This document shows positions 46,897 through 55,830 of a stretch of DNA of 64,000 bases, in pieces. The position numbers and the translations under genes were made by a program. Origin of the DNA: Methanobacterium aggregans (lineage in GTDB: Archaea > Methanobacteriota > Methanobacteria > Methanobacteriales > Methanobacteriaceae); assembly GCF_017874455.1 (NCBI RefSeq), contig NZ_JAGGLN010000001.1:434001-498000 (forward strand), given 5' to 3'. The notes under the pieces were generated by a model, which had not been told where the DNA came from, made no database searches, and was given only the letters and a program-made list of their open reading frames with translations. The stretch's first letter is position 1. Every line of letters begins with the position of its first letter.

Positions 46897-46977
46897 ACAA
46901 TCACCATCCTTTTTATTATTTATGTTTTGGATGTGATTTATTAGTTTTTGTTGATTACCTCCAGGAACTAGAATCAA

Positions 46978-47778
46978 TCATAAACCTTGAAATCTGTTAA
47001 TATCTCTATTTTAAGATAATAATAAAACAGCTTGAACTCATCTTCACATGATGATAGTTAAAGCCCTGAACTCTGCAGGTGACACATTAAGATGGTTTAG
47101 AGACTCCATTTATGCCAGAAAGGTTTGGTTATGGAGATCTGAAGAAAAAGGAAGAAATTCTATTTTGTAAGTTTTCAATCATATCTGGATCTTTACAGAC
47201 AAGGAATTGCAATTCTTAACATATCCATATATTTATTAAGGGGATCATCTAAAACTCTTGATCAGAACTTATTAAAAATCGAATAATTGGATGGGGCTGA
47301 TCTCTATAAAATCAGTTGAAACCCATACAATAATAATATTAAAGGCAATGATTGGATAAAACCAAAAAATACAAAGAAAACACTATTAAAAAATTTATAA
47401 CCATCACAACTGTTGTGAGCAATGAGCGATATGATTTTTTTCACATAACACTTCAGTTAGGACATGACTTTTACAGTGACACCTACCACAGACAAGAGAT
47501 ACCCAATTCTCATCCATTTTCCTCCTTACTATATGGATAGGGATGTGGTGAGTGAAACAGGTTCCTGGATATTATTCCAGGGACTTTCACATTCATTGTA
47601 GTGATCTGTTGTAACCTATTGCATATCTAAGCCAATTTCATAGAATAAAAGCAGAAATTAATTATAAACTGTTGATTTTAAAATAAGAAAAACTTGAATA
47701 AATTTTCTTTTTAACTTAAATTTAAAAATAAAAAAAAATATTTGTTGTTTCATCCCTTAATTGGAATGAAATCAACGT
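46978..47778. other. Spacer of about 800 bp, possible gene remnant
   Basis: Contains a 40-codon plus-strand ORF (47048-47170) whose translation includes SAGDTLRWFRDS and a 62-codon ORF near 47352, neither with a convincing ribosome site. A weak hairpin (GTTCCTGG/CCAGGGAC, 47561-47584) is present. It may be decayed coding DNA; no firm call. Confidence 0.35.
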
Positions 47779-48744
47779 TTAACCTGGGAATCCAAAGAAT
47801 TTACATGCAGCTTTGATCATTTTGAGCTCAACTGCTGCGTAACCTGCTGTTGTTCCAGAGTCCCTTTCAACTTCAAGGGTTATGGTGCTGATACCGTAGT
47901 TGTGTCCCTGGTTTCTGACCATTCCATTCTGGCCAGAACCGTACTCAACTTCACAGCCTGTTACACTCTTAACGTAGTTTGCCCATTTGCTCTCACCAGA
48001 ATATGAGGATGCTGCTGTTGGTGTTGTGGCGTATATAACTCCCTTGGTGTAGGAAGTTAAACCTCCGCCGGAGTGAACATCGAGTATGTTGGTTATACCA
48101 TGGTTTTTAGCGAATTGAACAACGTTCCATCCTGGAGTTCCCTGAACATTGGCAACCCTGTTTGGATCCACATATTTGTAGCCTGTCTTCTTCACGTATT
48201 TGTAGAGCCACTTGTAGGTCTTTTTGTAGTAGGTTTTTTTAACCCATTTGTAGTACTTCTTTCCATGGTACCTGTAAACCTTTTTGTACCACTTTGTGTA
48301 GGCCTTTTTGTACCACACCTTCTTGTATTTAACTTTTACAGTGTAGGTGTATTTCATTGGGCCGTAGTACCTTGAATTCAGTGAAGTATCCTTTGGAATT
48401 GCAAAGGGAACCACGTAAAGAGTTCCACTGAAGTTCGTGTTTTTGATGTACTCCAGGTACTTCATTGTGGCTATGTTGGCCTCTTCTTCATTTCCATGAA
48501 TTCCAGCCCATATTAAAAGTTTATTACCACTACCATTTCCAAACTGAAGAACAGCTGAACCCTGTTTCTCTTTTTCAAGTATCTGGTTTGCAAGATCTGT
48601 TCTAGGAATGTTGGTTGTGGATGCAATTTCAGGGTTCTTGGTTACATCTGCACCAACATGGCTGTCTAATGTGGAGATGGTGTAGGGTGTTGCATTTGTG
48701 GTGTTGTTTGCAGCAAAACCTGCAGGCATCACAATCATCAACAT
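47779..48744 (-). CDS. M14-like zinc carboxypeptidase / deacylase, exported, with Lys/Tyr-rich insertion
   Basis: 321 aa as read from the ATG at 48744. Zinc-site motifs of the M14/AstE-AspA group are visible: IHGNEEEAN (H-x-x-E, about residues 85-93), DVHSGG and the TLEVERD glutamate. Between the first two motifs lies an inserted stretch of about 60 residues made mostly of Lys, Tyr and Trp. The true start is probably the ATG at 48824 with GAGG ahead: its frame is shifted by one base in a five-A run (minus strand, 48809-48813), and adding one A gives MIELKNRDITLDIKGKSIII and a full signal peptide. It is probably a surface-acting amidase or peptidase. Confidence 0.72.
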   Translation of the reverse strand: MLMIVMPAGFAANNTTNATPYTISTLDSHVGADVTKNPEIASTTNIPRTDLANQILEKEKQGSAVLQFGNGSGNKLLIWAGIHGNEEEANIATMKYLEYIKNTNFSGTLYVVPFAIPKDTSLNSRYYGPMKYTYTVKVKYKKVWYKKAYTKWYKKVYRYHGKKYYKWVKKTYYKKTYKWLYKYVKKTGYKYVDPNRVANVQGTPGWNVVQFAKNHGITNILDVHSGGGLTSYTKGVIYATTPTAASSYSGESKWANYVKSVTGCEVEYGSGQNGMVRNQGHNYGISTITLEVERDSGTTAGYAAVELKMIKAACKFFGFPG

Positions 48745-49001
48745 CGCCAGTAAAGCAAGAAAACCAATTATTATGGACTTCCCCTTAATATCTAAAGTTA
48801 TATCTCTATTTTTAATTCAATCATCCCCCGCCTCAAGAAAGATTTTAAAATATGTAATACGTATTCATGATTTGTTGGTAGTCATTAATAATGGTTTTCT
48901 TCTGGTGGTATAAAATAAAGTTGTTTAAGTTCTTATTAAGTAAAAAAAGTATATTCCTGACCTTTAAAGGTAAAAAAAGAGTTTAAAAGATAAAAATAGA
49001 T

Positions 49002-49286
49002 TTATATTTTCCTGTAAACGTTGATTTCACCTTCTTTTTCATAGAATTCATTTAAACTTGGCACGATCCTCTTGAAGTGTTCTGATGCCATATGATCCCC
49101 AAGTGAATCCATGTCTTCCCATTCTTCAATTATAGTAACTACCCTTGAATCGTTCACATCTTGATAGAGTCCGTAACTGATGCATCCATCCTCTTTCAGG
49201 CTTGCTTCAACGAGTTCAGCTGCATTTTCTAAAAAATCGTTGATTCTAGATTCTTCTATGAAATGTTTGGCAACAACTTTGATCAT
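49002..49286 (-). CDS. Antibiotic-biosynthesis-monooxygenase (ABM) domain protein
   Basis: 94 aa. A single ABM dimeric ferredoxin-like barrel: MIKVVAKHFIEESRINDFLENAAELVEASLKEDGCISYGLYQD and IIEEWEDMDSLGDHMASEHFKRIV. Often labelled putative quinol monooxygenase. In anaerobes a role in detoxification or small-molecule binding is more likely, but unknown. GAGGAAAATC lies upstream. Confidence 0.82.
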   Translation of the reverse strand: MIKVVAKHFIEESRINDFLENAAELVEASLKEDGCISYGLYQDVNDSRVVTIIEEWEDMDSLGDHMASEHFKRIVPSLNEFYEKEGEINVYRKI

Positions 49287-49439
49287 GATTTTCCTCCATT
49301 GAACCCTATTGATTTGAATTTTAATATTTCTTTTGGTAAAATAAATTCATAGCACATGGCCTTTACTCTTAGAACTAGTTGTTTCAATCCTTGTTTTAGT
49401 GGAATCACTTCTGCAACGAGTTAAGCTCTTCCTAATGAC

Positions 49440-50417
49440 CTACCTCACATCCCTGAAGCTCCTCCTCTCCCTGTAACCGGACATACCCGGTTTTTTCTCA
49501 TTTTTGTTGAAGAAAGCTGCATGTAAAACCCTGTCTTCATGGATTAGGGCAGATCCCAGAGTTCCTGGACTTTCAAAGCGGTGATCGTAGCCGTAACCAA
49601 CTGATTTATGTGTTTCCTCCAGGGATGACTTCAGATCCTCCAGAAAGTTGTCAACAGCTTCAGAAATATTTTCTTCACTGTTATCTTCTTCATCTAGAAG
49701 GGCTTCAATGGCGTAGCTTTTCACAAGCTTCTCATGTAGGAGTTTGTAGGCTGCAGATGAGGACACCCTATCCATACCTGCAACTTCTCCCTTTATGAGA
49801 ACCATAACTCCTTTCTGATCATCCATGAGTGGGAACGCTTCCATGTACTCTTCCATATCTTTCTCCCTTGAGCTGTAAACATCCCTCATTGCACCTGTTT
49901 CTGACATCACCATTGCTTCATGGGAGAGTTCACTGATCTCATCCCAGACCTCCATCTGGTTGGAACGGTAACCCTCGTGGTTTCTGAGGGACTGGCACAC
50001 TGATGCATTTTTGCTGCGGCGAACACGGTTTGCTGCCACGTGTCCAGAATCAGCAAAACGATCCGAGGTGTAACTCCATCTTCCATGTTCTGTGCAGCTT
50101 ACAGGGATTACAGTCTCAGAACCCTCCTTAAGGAGTATGGTGGTGTTCAGGACCCTGTTCTGCTTTGCACCAACCAGTTCCTCACCATCAAGGAGCAGGA
50201 CAGGGACATCACCCAAGTTATGAACCTTTAACTCAGGAACTGCACCATGTTCATCTAATTCTGTTATAACAATTGATTCTAAGTCCAAAGCTTCTTTCAA
50301 GGTAATGTAACCTGAATCTTCTGTACCATCGAAGAGTGGGATCACGGACATTCCACCGTGCACCTGTGTTTCCCCAAGATCCATACCATCTATATACTCA
50401 ACCATTATAGCGTTCAC
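49440..50417 (-). CDS. ARPP-1/DUF6569-like protein
   Basis: 325 aa from a GTG at 50417 with GAGGTGAT upstream. Recognisable by the early G-G-M-S-V-I-P-L-F, the L-L-L-D-G-E-E-L-V-G-A-K-Q-N-R stretch and the S-x-C-T-E-H-G-R-W region. I recall this as the ARPP-1 type domain, of unknown function and sometimes linked to stress or defence genes. Here its neighbours give no clear hint. Soluble, no signal peptide. Confidence 0.7.
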   Translation of the reverse strand: MNAIMVEYIDGMDLGETQVHGGMSVIPLFDGTEDSGYITLKEALDLESIVITELDEHGAVPELKVHNLGDVPVLLLDGEELVGAKQNRVLNTTILLKEGSETVIPVSCTEHGRWSYTSDRFADSGHVAANRVRRSKNASVCQSLRNHEGYRSNQMEVWDEISELSHEAMVMSETGAMRDVYSSREKDMEEYMEAFPLMDDQKGVMVLIKGEVAGMDRVSSSAAYKLLHEKLVKSYAIEALLDEEDNSEENISEAVDNFLEDLKSSLEETHKSVGYGYDHRFESPGTLGSALIHEDRVLHAAFFNKNEKKPGMSGYRERRSFRDVR

Positions 50418-50709
50418 ATTATCACCTCTAATCTATATTGTATATTAGTCATTAATAAATGTATTTATGTCCAATAAATATTAGAATTTATAATGGTTGG
50501 TATAGAATAAATAGAAGTTAAAGGAAGTTTAGTGAAAAATTTCTAGGGAGTAATGAGATGTTTTAATGGTAAAAAAGCTGTTGAATAAATTCTCAAATCA
50601 TATAAAAGAAATATTCCTAAAAAAATAAAGATTAAGTTGTTTAAAAAAAGTTTAAGGTATAAAAAAAGAGTTTAAGGAAAGATATGTCTTTCCCGTACTT
50701 TTTACTCAA

Positions 50710-51165
50710 TTAAGACGTGAGTATTTGAATAAATCCCTTGGCGTTTACGTTGACAATTAGAATGCCCTTTGTCTGTGTATTGTCGAAGGTAAAGGTCTGT
50801 GATACTGGATTGGTTTCATTGGCTAAATTAATGGTTTTCTCTTCAACAACGCTTTTGTTGTAAGTTGCCACAATGTTAGTGTTGTTCCCAGTTAGGGTAA
50901 CAGTCACTGGAACCGTGTTTAAGAGGTATATGTTCACGTACGAGGTATTCAAATTAGAATTGAGTCTGGTCAAGTTTTCGCACTGAACCTTAACCGTGCT
51001 TGTTCCATTGGGCACTGTAATGTTCTGTGCACCTACATAATTTGGAGATTGGCCCGATGATAAGTTGTATTGATACAATACCTTTTCATTGCTTGTGCAA
51101 CCCGATGCAAAAACAACAACCATCAGTATAGCTACTGCTCCTATAACTGTTATTCCAGCTTTCAA
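50710..51165 (-). CDS. Putative lipoprotein, unknown function
   Basis: 151 aa. The N-terminal helix (AGITVIGAVAILMVVVFASGC) ends in a lipobox-like A-S-G-C at residue 23, so it is probably lipid-anchored outside the cell. The rest is a beta-rich domain with many N-x-T/S sites (NITVPNGTSTVKVQCENLTRLNSNLNTSYVNI). Not recognised. Good GGAGGGA ribosome site. Confidence 0.7.
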   Translation of the reverse strand: MKAGITVIGAVAILMVVVFASGCTSNEKVLYQYNLSSGQSPNYVGAQNITVPNGTSTVKVQCENLTRLNSNLNTSYVNIYLLNTVPVTVTLTGNNTNIVATYNKSVVEEKTINLANETNPVSQTFTFDNTQTKGILIVNVNAKGFIQILTS

Positions 51166-51369
51166 AGAATCCCTCCTTTTATTATTACTTATAATCTATA
51201 AAATAATTGATAAATATTTTTTCATAAAATTTTATTAAAAAATTATAAAATAAGACTGAAAATAACTTTTTTTTACTTAAAAAACTTTCTATTTACGCTT
51301 CAAAATAAATATATTTCCTATTGTATGACATAAAAAGAGTTAGGGATTAAACTGTATGGAGGTGAAACA

Positions 51370-51528
51370 ATGGAACCTGCAAAAATGAGCGGTAGCGCAA
51401 TGCTAATACTAGGTATCATTATTGCAATCGTCATCTGGTTAATTCCAGCCTTTATATACATCTATGCCTGGTTAGCAGCAATATTCCTTATCATTGGTGG
51501 CCTTGTTACCATGCTGTCAGGAGGCTAA
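51370..51528 (+). CDS. 52-aa membrane protein (paralogue of 46334-46492)
   Basis: ATG at 51370 behind GGAGGTG. It reads MEPAKMSGSAMLILGIII, hydrophobic to LIPAFIYIYAW, then FLIIGGLVTMLSGG. Same length, same P-A-F turn, same I-I-G-G and L-S ending as the protein at 46334; the two are paralogues about 5 kb apart. A two-helix hairpin in the membrane. Function unknown. The clear ribosome site supports translation. Confidence 0.72.
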   Translation: MEPAKMSGSAMLILGIIIAIVIWLIPAFIYIYAWLAAIFLIIGGLVTMLSGG

Positions 51529-51654
51529 GATAATTAGCTAACCTTGAAAACTCAAAGATCTTTTTTATTTTTTAGACATTTTTAAGTAAATAATCAGAAT
51601 TAGATAATTCAAAAAAAATGGAAAATAATTTAAAAAAAGTAGGTTTTAAAATTC

Positions 51655-53718
51655 TTAATCTTCAAGACCCTCTCTAACCTCATTGAGGAATTTTGTCTGG
51701 CCAACACGTTTCATGGTTGCAGCCAATCTTTCCCGTTGTGGTTTATCTGCGTACCTACTGTAAACCCTGAGTACACTGTCTATGTAGGCTGTTATTTCAT
51801 CAACCGTTTGTACCTTGGTGCTCACACCTTCAACAAGCTCCCTACCAGCTTTACCTCCAATGTATAGCATGAATCCTTCTTCTTTAACTTCCCTTGCACT
51901 GTGTGGACAGGCCTTCATGCACTTTCCGCAGCCAACACAGATGTCGTAGTTGGTGTAGGAGGTTTCTCCCCGGATGTTTATGGCCTCAACCTTACAGACC
52001 TCTGAACATCTACCACAGCCGTTACAGTTGTCTTCATTGGTTTTTGGGAACTCTATACCTGCAACACCCGCATCGTGTATCTGGGGCCTCATACATTTAT
52101 TGGGACAGCCACTGACTGCAATTTTGAATTTGTAGGGTGTTGGTCTTTCCTTGAATCTGTCTTCAATGATACTGCATATCTCCGTTGTGTCTATGAGGCC
52201 ACTGCCGCAGTTCTCCTTACCTGGGCATGCAAGTGTTGCCCTGACAAGGGGGCCCTCTGAACCTGTTACAAGGCCCATGGAGTTGAGTCTTTCTACAACT
52301 TCCTCAACATCGAAGCCACTGATTCCGTGAAGTTCGTAGGCACCCCTGTTTGTGAGCTTGATCCTTGCATTGTACTTATCTGCAACATCAAGAACCTCTT
52401 TTATTTCATATACATCGTACCATCCTGCTGGTTTTGCCCTTATCCTTATGAAGTATGTGCCATCAGCCCTCTTTGAAACACCTGCATAGTCTGAAGTCCA
52501 GTAAAAGGATATGTACTCATCATTTTCCTTTCTCCTTTGAAGTTCCCTCTGGAACCTTTTAAGCTTGAATCCCCTGAGTTTTTCCACCTCATCTGTGTTA
52601 ACACCTTCTTCAAGTTCCATGGCTTCCTTGATCTCTTCACCCTTATCTGTTCTTATGACAATGGTTGAGTAGCCCTTTGGACTTCCAACGGATCCAATTG
52701 AAACATCTGCAAGTTCTGCATCGAAGTCCCTGCACATTTTACATCCGGTACAGAGTTCTATCTTCTTAAGATCGATCTTTTTCTCTTCCCCATCCACGTG
52801 TACAAGGAGTTTTCCCTTTTTAACGTTGAACTTTTCAACATCTTCCATTTTTATATTGTTCTGCCTCAGGATCTTCTTCATGTTTCCGTAGTCGAATTTT
52901 TCTGTGCAGAAGAGGCCTATGAGGTATTCAATTTTTGGTAGTTTCACGGGTTTGCCTGTTCTTCCAAGTTCCTCCTCGTGCTTTGCAAGGTATGGGAAGT
53001 ACTGGAGTTTACGAAGGCCGTTTATCTGGCAGGGCAGTGCAACTATTGCAACCCTCTCAATTCCCATGTTACCAGCAGTTTTCAGGGCTTCAAGGGTTGA
53101 TATGGTGTACTTGGACTTGGATGTTTGAGCCAGGTCATCTGCACTCTGAACTATGAGTGAAACTGGTTTCCAGTACTCATCACCAACAACTATGGCCCCA
53201 TCTATTTTATCATTCTCAAGGAGGTGTCTCAGGAAGGTTGTGACAGCTCCACCGTCCTGTCCACTGGAGGATCCCCTTCCATAGTACATCTCCTCCCTGA
53301 AGTTCTCCCTTATCTTTATCTGGTACTTTCCAGATGAAACCCTTGGACAGACCTCGAAGCACATTCCATGACCGTTTCTAAGGCATTCTTCAGTTAGTTC
53401 AGGTTTACCGTCAAAGGACAGGATGTTGTTGGGACATATCACTGCACAGGTACCGCATTTGGCGCACATGTCGCTTCCAACTATTTCATCGAGTTTCCAG
53501 ATGTTTTCTAGCTTCGGGTACATTTTTGCAAGTTTTTCTGGAGTTCCCATCCTTGAGATGGCCTCTAAGATTACGTTATCATCAACTTCAACGTTTCTTT
53601 CATGGGCAATGGCATCTGCACTGTCCAGGATGTGAGTTTTGAGTTCTCGAGCAACTTCCTTTTGCTGATCTGGACCCATGCCCTTTGTTACTTCCTTTAT
53701 ATAATTGTCTATGTGCAT
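51655..53718 (-). CDS. fsr: F420-dependent sulfite reductase (Fsr) with N-terminal HAAS/DUF1700-like domain
   Basis: 687 aa. Residues 1 to about 72 are a helical HAAS/DUF1700-like domain (ELKTHILDSADAIAHE, ISRMGTPEKLAKMYP). The next part matches Fsr: ferredoxin motif CAKCGTCAVICPN, FrhB-like F420H2-oxidising domain (GQDGGAVTTFLRHLLE, CTGCKMC), then the sulfite reductase half with siroheme-[4Fe-4S] ligands C-PGKEN-C and C-PNK-C and two inserted clusters (CNGCGRCSEVC, CVGCGKCMKAC). It reduces sulfite to sulfide with F420H2. Known Fsr starts near IWKLDEIV, so the first 72 residues are extra. It is 3 nt after padR. Confidence 0.9.
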   Translation of the reverse strand: MHIDNYIKEVTKGMGPDQQKEVARELKTHILDSADAIAHERNVEVDDNVILEAISRMGTPEKLAKMYPKLENIWKLDEIVGSDMCAKCGTCAVICPNNILSFDGKPELTEECLRNGHGMCFEVCPRVSSGKYQIKIRENFREEMYYGRGSSSGQDGGAVTTFLRHLLENDKIDGAIVVGDEYWKPVSLIVQSADDLAQTSKSKYTISTLEALKTAGNMGIERVAIVALPCQINGLRKLQYFPYLAKHEEELGRTGKPVKLPKIEYLIGLFCTEKFDYGNMKKILRQNNIKMEDVEKFNVKKGKLLVHVDGEEKKIDLKKIELCTGCKMCRDFDAELADVSIGSVGSPKGYSTIVIRTDKGEEIKEAMELEEGVNTDEVEKLRGFKLKRFQRELQRRKENDEYISFYWTSDYAGVSKRADGTYFIRIRAKPAGWYDVYEIKEVLDVADKYNARIKLTNRGAYELHGISGFDVEEVVERLNSMGLVTGSEGPLVRATLACPGKENCGSGLIDTTEICSIIEDRFKERPTPYKFKIAVSGCPNKCMRPQIHDAGVAGIEFPKTNEDNCNGCGRCSEVCKVEAINIRGETSYTNYDICVGCGKCMKACPHSAREVKEEGFMLYIGGKAGRELVEGVSTKVQTVDEITAYIDSVLRVYSRYADKPQRERLAATMKRVGQTKFLNEVREGLED

Positions 53719-53721
53719 CTT

Positions 53722-54069
53722 TCAGTCACCTTCTCCATTGTTCAGGTTGGTTTCAAATTCTTCAACAGATTGATTGATTGATTTAAAAAATTCCAGCCAG
53801 TTCTCCCTGACATCTCTCCCGTAGTCTGTTACCACGTAGTATTTTCTGGGTCTTGAATCTCCAGTGTCCCATCGGCTCGAGAGGAGTTCGTCCTTTTCAA
53901 GACGTCTGAGAAGGGGATATAAAGTTCCTTCTTCCACTTTGAGCCCAGAATTTTTAAGGCCCTTTGTGATTTCATAACCGTAATGCTCCTCTTCAAGTAA
54001 ACACATCACTGCTACCTGTATGGCTCCCCTCCTCATTTCCTTCTCGAATCTTTCAAAGATATTGCTCAT
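53722..54069 (-). CDS. PadR-family transcriptional regulator
   Basis: 115 aa from the ATG at 54069, with GGGGGAT seven bases upstream (ATG at 54087 also in frame). Winged-helix PadR signature: RRGAIQVAVMCLLEEEHYGYEITKGL, then VEEGTLYPLLRRLEKDELLSSRW and PRKYYVVTDYGRDV. It is co-transcribed with fsr. The 19-bp palindrome (54121-54139) over its promoter is the likely binding site. PadR proteins often pair with HAAS domains; here that domain is fused to Fsr. Sulfite or a redox signal could be the inducer (inference). Confidence 0.9.
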   Translation of the reverse strand: MSNIFERFEKEMRRGAIQVAVMCLLEEEHYGYEITKGLKNSGLKVEEGTLYPLLRRLEKDELLSSRWDTGDSRPRKYYVVTDYGRDVRENWLEFFKSINQSVEEFETNLNNGEGD

Positions 54070-54120
54070 TTTCACTATCCCCCACATACCATGTGGTACA
54101 ATGACTTATGTTACACACAT

Positions 54121-54145
54121 TACTGTGTGGAACACAGTATATAAG
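54121..54145 (-). promoter_or_regulatory. Promoter and 19-bp palindromic operator of padR-fsr
   Basis: TACTGTGTGGAACACAGTA (54121-54139): perfect 8-bp arms around a 3-bp spacer. It overlaps the TATA box CTTATATA (about 54138-54145 on minus). A second overlapping inverted repeat ACACA-GTAA-TGTGT follows downstream. PadR proteins typically bind such ATGT/ACAT-type dyads. Confidence 0.7.
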
Positions 54146-54213
54146 TTTTTGTTGCGCAATGAAAAATGTATTAAAAAATACTGAAATTTATGCAATATAA
54201 TGGTTTTTTGGAT

Positions 54214-54256
54214 CTTGCCGAAGCCCATAAATGACCCCTGTCAGTGGGGGAGGTGG
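54214..54256 (+). repeat. Copy 1 of a dispersed spacer repeat (GCCCATAAATG type)
   Basis: Reads CTTGCCGAAGCCCATAAATG followed by ACCCCTGTCAGTGGGGGAGGTGG. It closely resembles 57295-57340 and more loosely 57994-58023. It lies between padR and a TPR gene in a stretch without other genes. Confidence 0.5.
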
Positions 54257-54564
54257 TGATATTGACGTTTAATACTACGTGATCATGAATTAGAAGAAAT
54301 AGCATTGTTAAAAGTAGTGCCTCTCTTGCCTCATCCGATTCCAAAAGAGGGAAATCCTCGAACCCCACTAACATGATAATTATAACAATAAATATATCAA
54401 CGAATGGCATTATGAAATCTTTAGATTGTAGTAAAGGAATGAATGGGGTGGAAACAGTTATTGTGAGATATAACATTTTGAAATAAAAGATTAACTTTTT
54501 ATATTATCTTTTATCAATCTAATTTTAATTAAAATTCGTGAATTAATTTTTTGGAGTAGTTTAA

Positions 54565-55830
54565 ATGAAATTTAACCTTAAACATAAAATCTTTGGATTT
54601 TCAGTCTTTTTGGCAATCATTTTATTCTTCATTCTTTCTGCGTCCGTTAATAAAGTTCTAGAGTTATTTTTGTTCATAATTTTAGTAATGGTCATATCAA
54701 TTTTATTCCAAATTTTCAATTACAGTCTAAAGGTTTATTTAAGTACTGTAATCATAGTTTTAACGGGTTTATCTGTTCTAATTTTTATACTAAATCAAGC
54801 ATATAGTTTGGTTAATATAGGAACGTATATATTCCCTATATTGGGGGCTTTAGTATGTGCTATAGAGTTTATTCCAATTTTCAAAAAGAAAGCACTTTTC
54901 ATGGAATCTGTTTCACTTGTTGAAATGAATAAATTCCTAGAATCTATTGCTATTTCAGATAAAATACTGGAATCTTATCCAGAATATTTCAATACTATTT
55001 ATTTTAAAGCATGTACGTTGAACATCTTAAGGAAGCACCAGGAACAACTGGAATTAGTGGACGAGCTCTTGAAAATGAAGTTGAATAAAAAACAGAAAAT
55101 GTTTGTTTTAAATTTAAAGGTTTGTGCTCTTTCAAATCTTGGAAGGTATGATGATGCAGAAGATATTGTTGATGAAATTCTTGAAGAAGATCCAGATAAT
55201 TCAGTTACACTTTACTATGAAGCAGAAATACTTTCAAGAATAGGTTATAAACAGGAATCAATGGATTATTATGTGGATTCATTAGAATCAATCAATAATG
55301 AACTATTAAAACATCAAAAATCATTAATTAAGAAAATGAGTGTTTCTAATGATAATCGAAATAGAATGTTATTGGAACTTTGGACTTTGGAAGGATGTAT
55401 TCAAATTAAGTTACACCAGTACCCTGAAGCATTAGACTCTTTCAGTGAAGCATTAAAATTAAACCCAAATAAGTCTATGGTGTGGAGTAATAAGGGCTAT
55501 GCCCTTGCAAAGTTAGGGCAGTATGATGAAGCCTTAAACTGTATTGACAGATCTCTGGACTTGTATCCAGAGAATGATTTTGCATTAAATAGTAAAGGTT
55601 ATATCCTTGCAGAATCTGGAAAACCAGAAGAATCATTGCAATACTACCAAAAAGCAATAGAAATAGCTCCTCTTGATGAAGAAAGATATTATAATAAGGG
55701 GAAAGCTTATCAGAAACTCCAACAATACACAGAAGCTTTAAAATGTTACAACAAAGTCCTTGAATTAAATCCTAATTGTGAATATGCAAAAAAAGCCAGA
55801 GATGAAGTTCTAAAGGTGATGGAAAACTAG
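54565..55830 (+). CDS. Membrane-anchored TPR-repeat protein
   Basis: 421 aa. The N-terminal 110 residues form about four TM helices (FGFSVFLAIILFFILSASV; LFLFIILVMVISILFQIF; TVIIVLTGLSVLIFIL; IFPILGALVCAIEFI). The remaining 300 residues are tetratricopeptide repeats, seen best as YPEALDSFSEALKLNPNKSMVWSNKGYALAKLGQYDEAL and three following copies ending in NP. TPR stacks bind partner proteins. A related, soluble TPR protein is encoded at 56516. Function unknown; methanogens carry many such genes. Confidence 0.8.
   Translation: MKFNLKHKIFGFSVFLAIILFFILSASVNKVLELFLFIILVMVISILFQIFNYSLKVYLSTVIIVLTGLSVLIFILNQAYSLVNIGTYIFPILGALVCAIEFIPIFKKKALFMESVSLVEMNKFLESIAISDKILESYPEYFNTIYFKACTLNILRKHQEQLELVDELLKMKLNKKQKMFVLNLKVCALSNLGRYDDAEDIVDEILEEDPDNSVTLYYEAEILSRIGYKQESMDYYVDSLESINNELLKHQKSLIKKMSVSNDNRNRMLLELWTLEGCIQIKLHQYPEALDSFSEALKLNPNKSMVWSNKGYALAKLGQYDEALNCIDRSLDLYPENDFALNSKGYILAESGKPEESLQYYQKAIEIAPLDEERYYNKGKAYQKLQQYTEALKCYNKVLELNPNCEYAKKARDEVLKVMEN

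Noticed and set aside
47048..47170. 40-codon ORF with SAGDTLRWFRDS, faintly like a sugar-kinase fragment
   Set aside because: Too short and without ribosome site; similarity is only a passing resemblance and cannot be tested here.
47352..47540. 62-codon ORF in the 46978-47778 spacer
   Set aside because: TTG start without ribosome site, no recognisable domain.
50258..50275. TATAACAATTGATTCT resembling the sulfur palindrome
   Set aside because: Lies inside the ARPP-1-like coding region and only one half-site matches; no promoter there.
54171..54476. Minus-strand 101-codon hydrophobic ORF
   Set aside because: No ribosome-binding site; its 3' end is the reverse strand of the dispersed spacer repeat (54214-54256), so it is more likely chance reading through a repeat.
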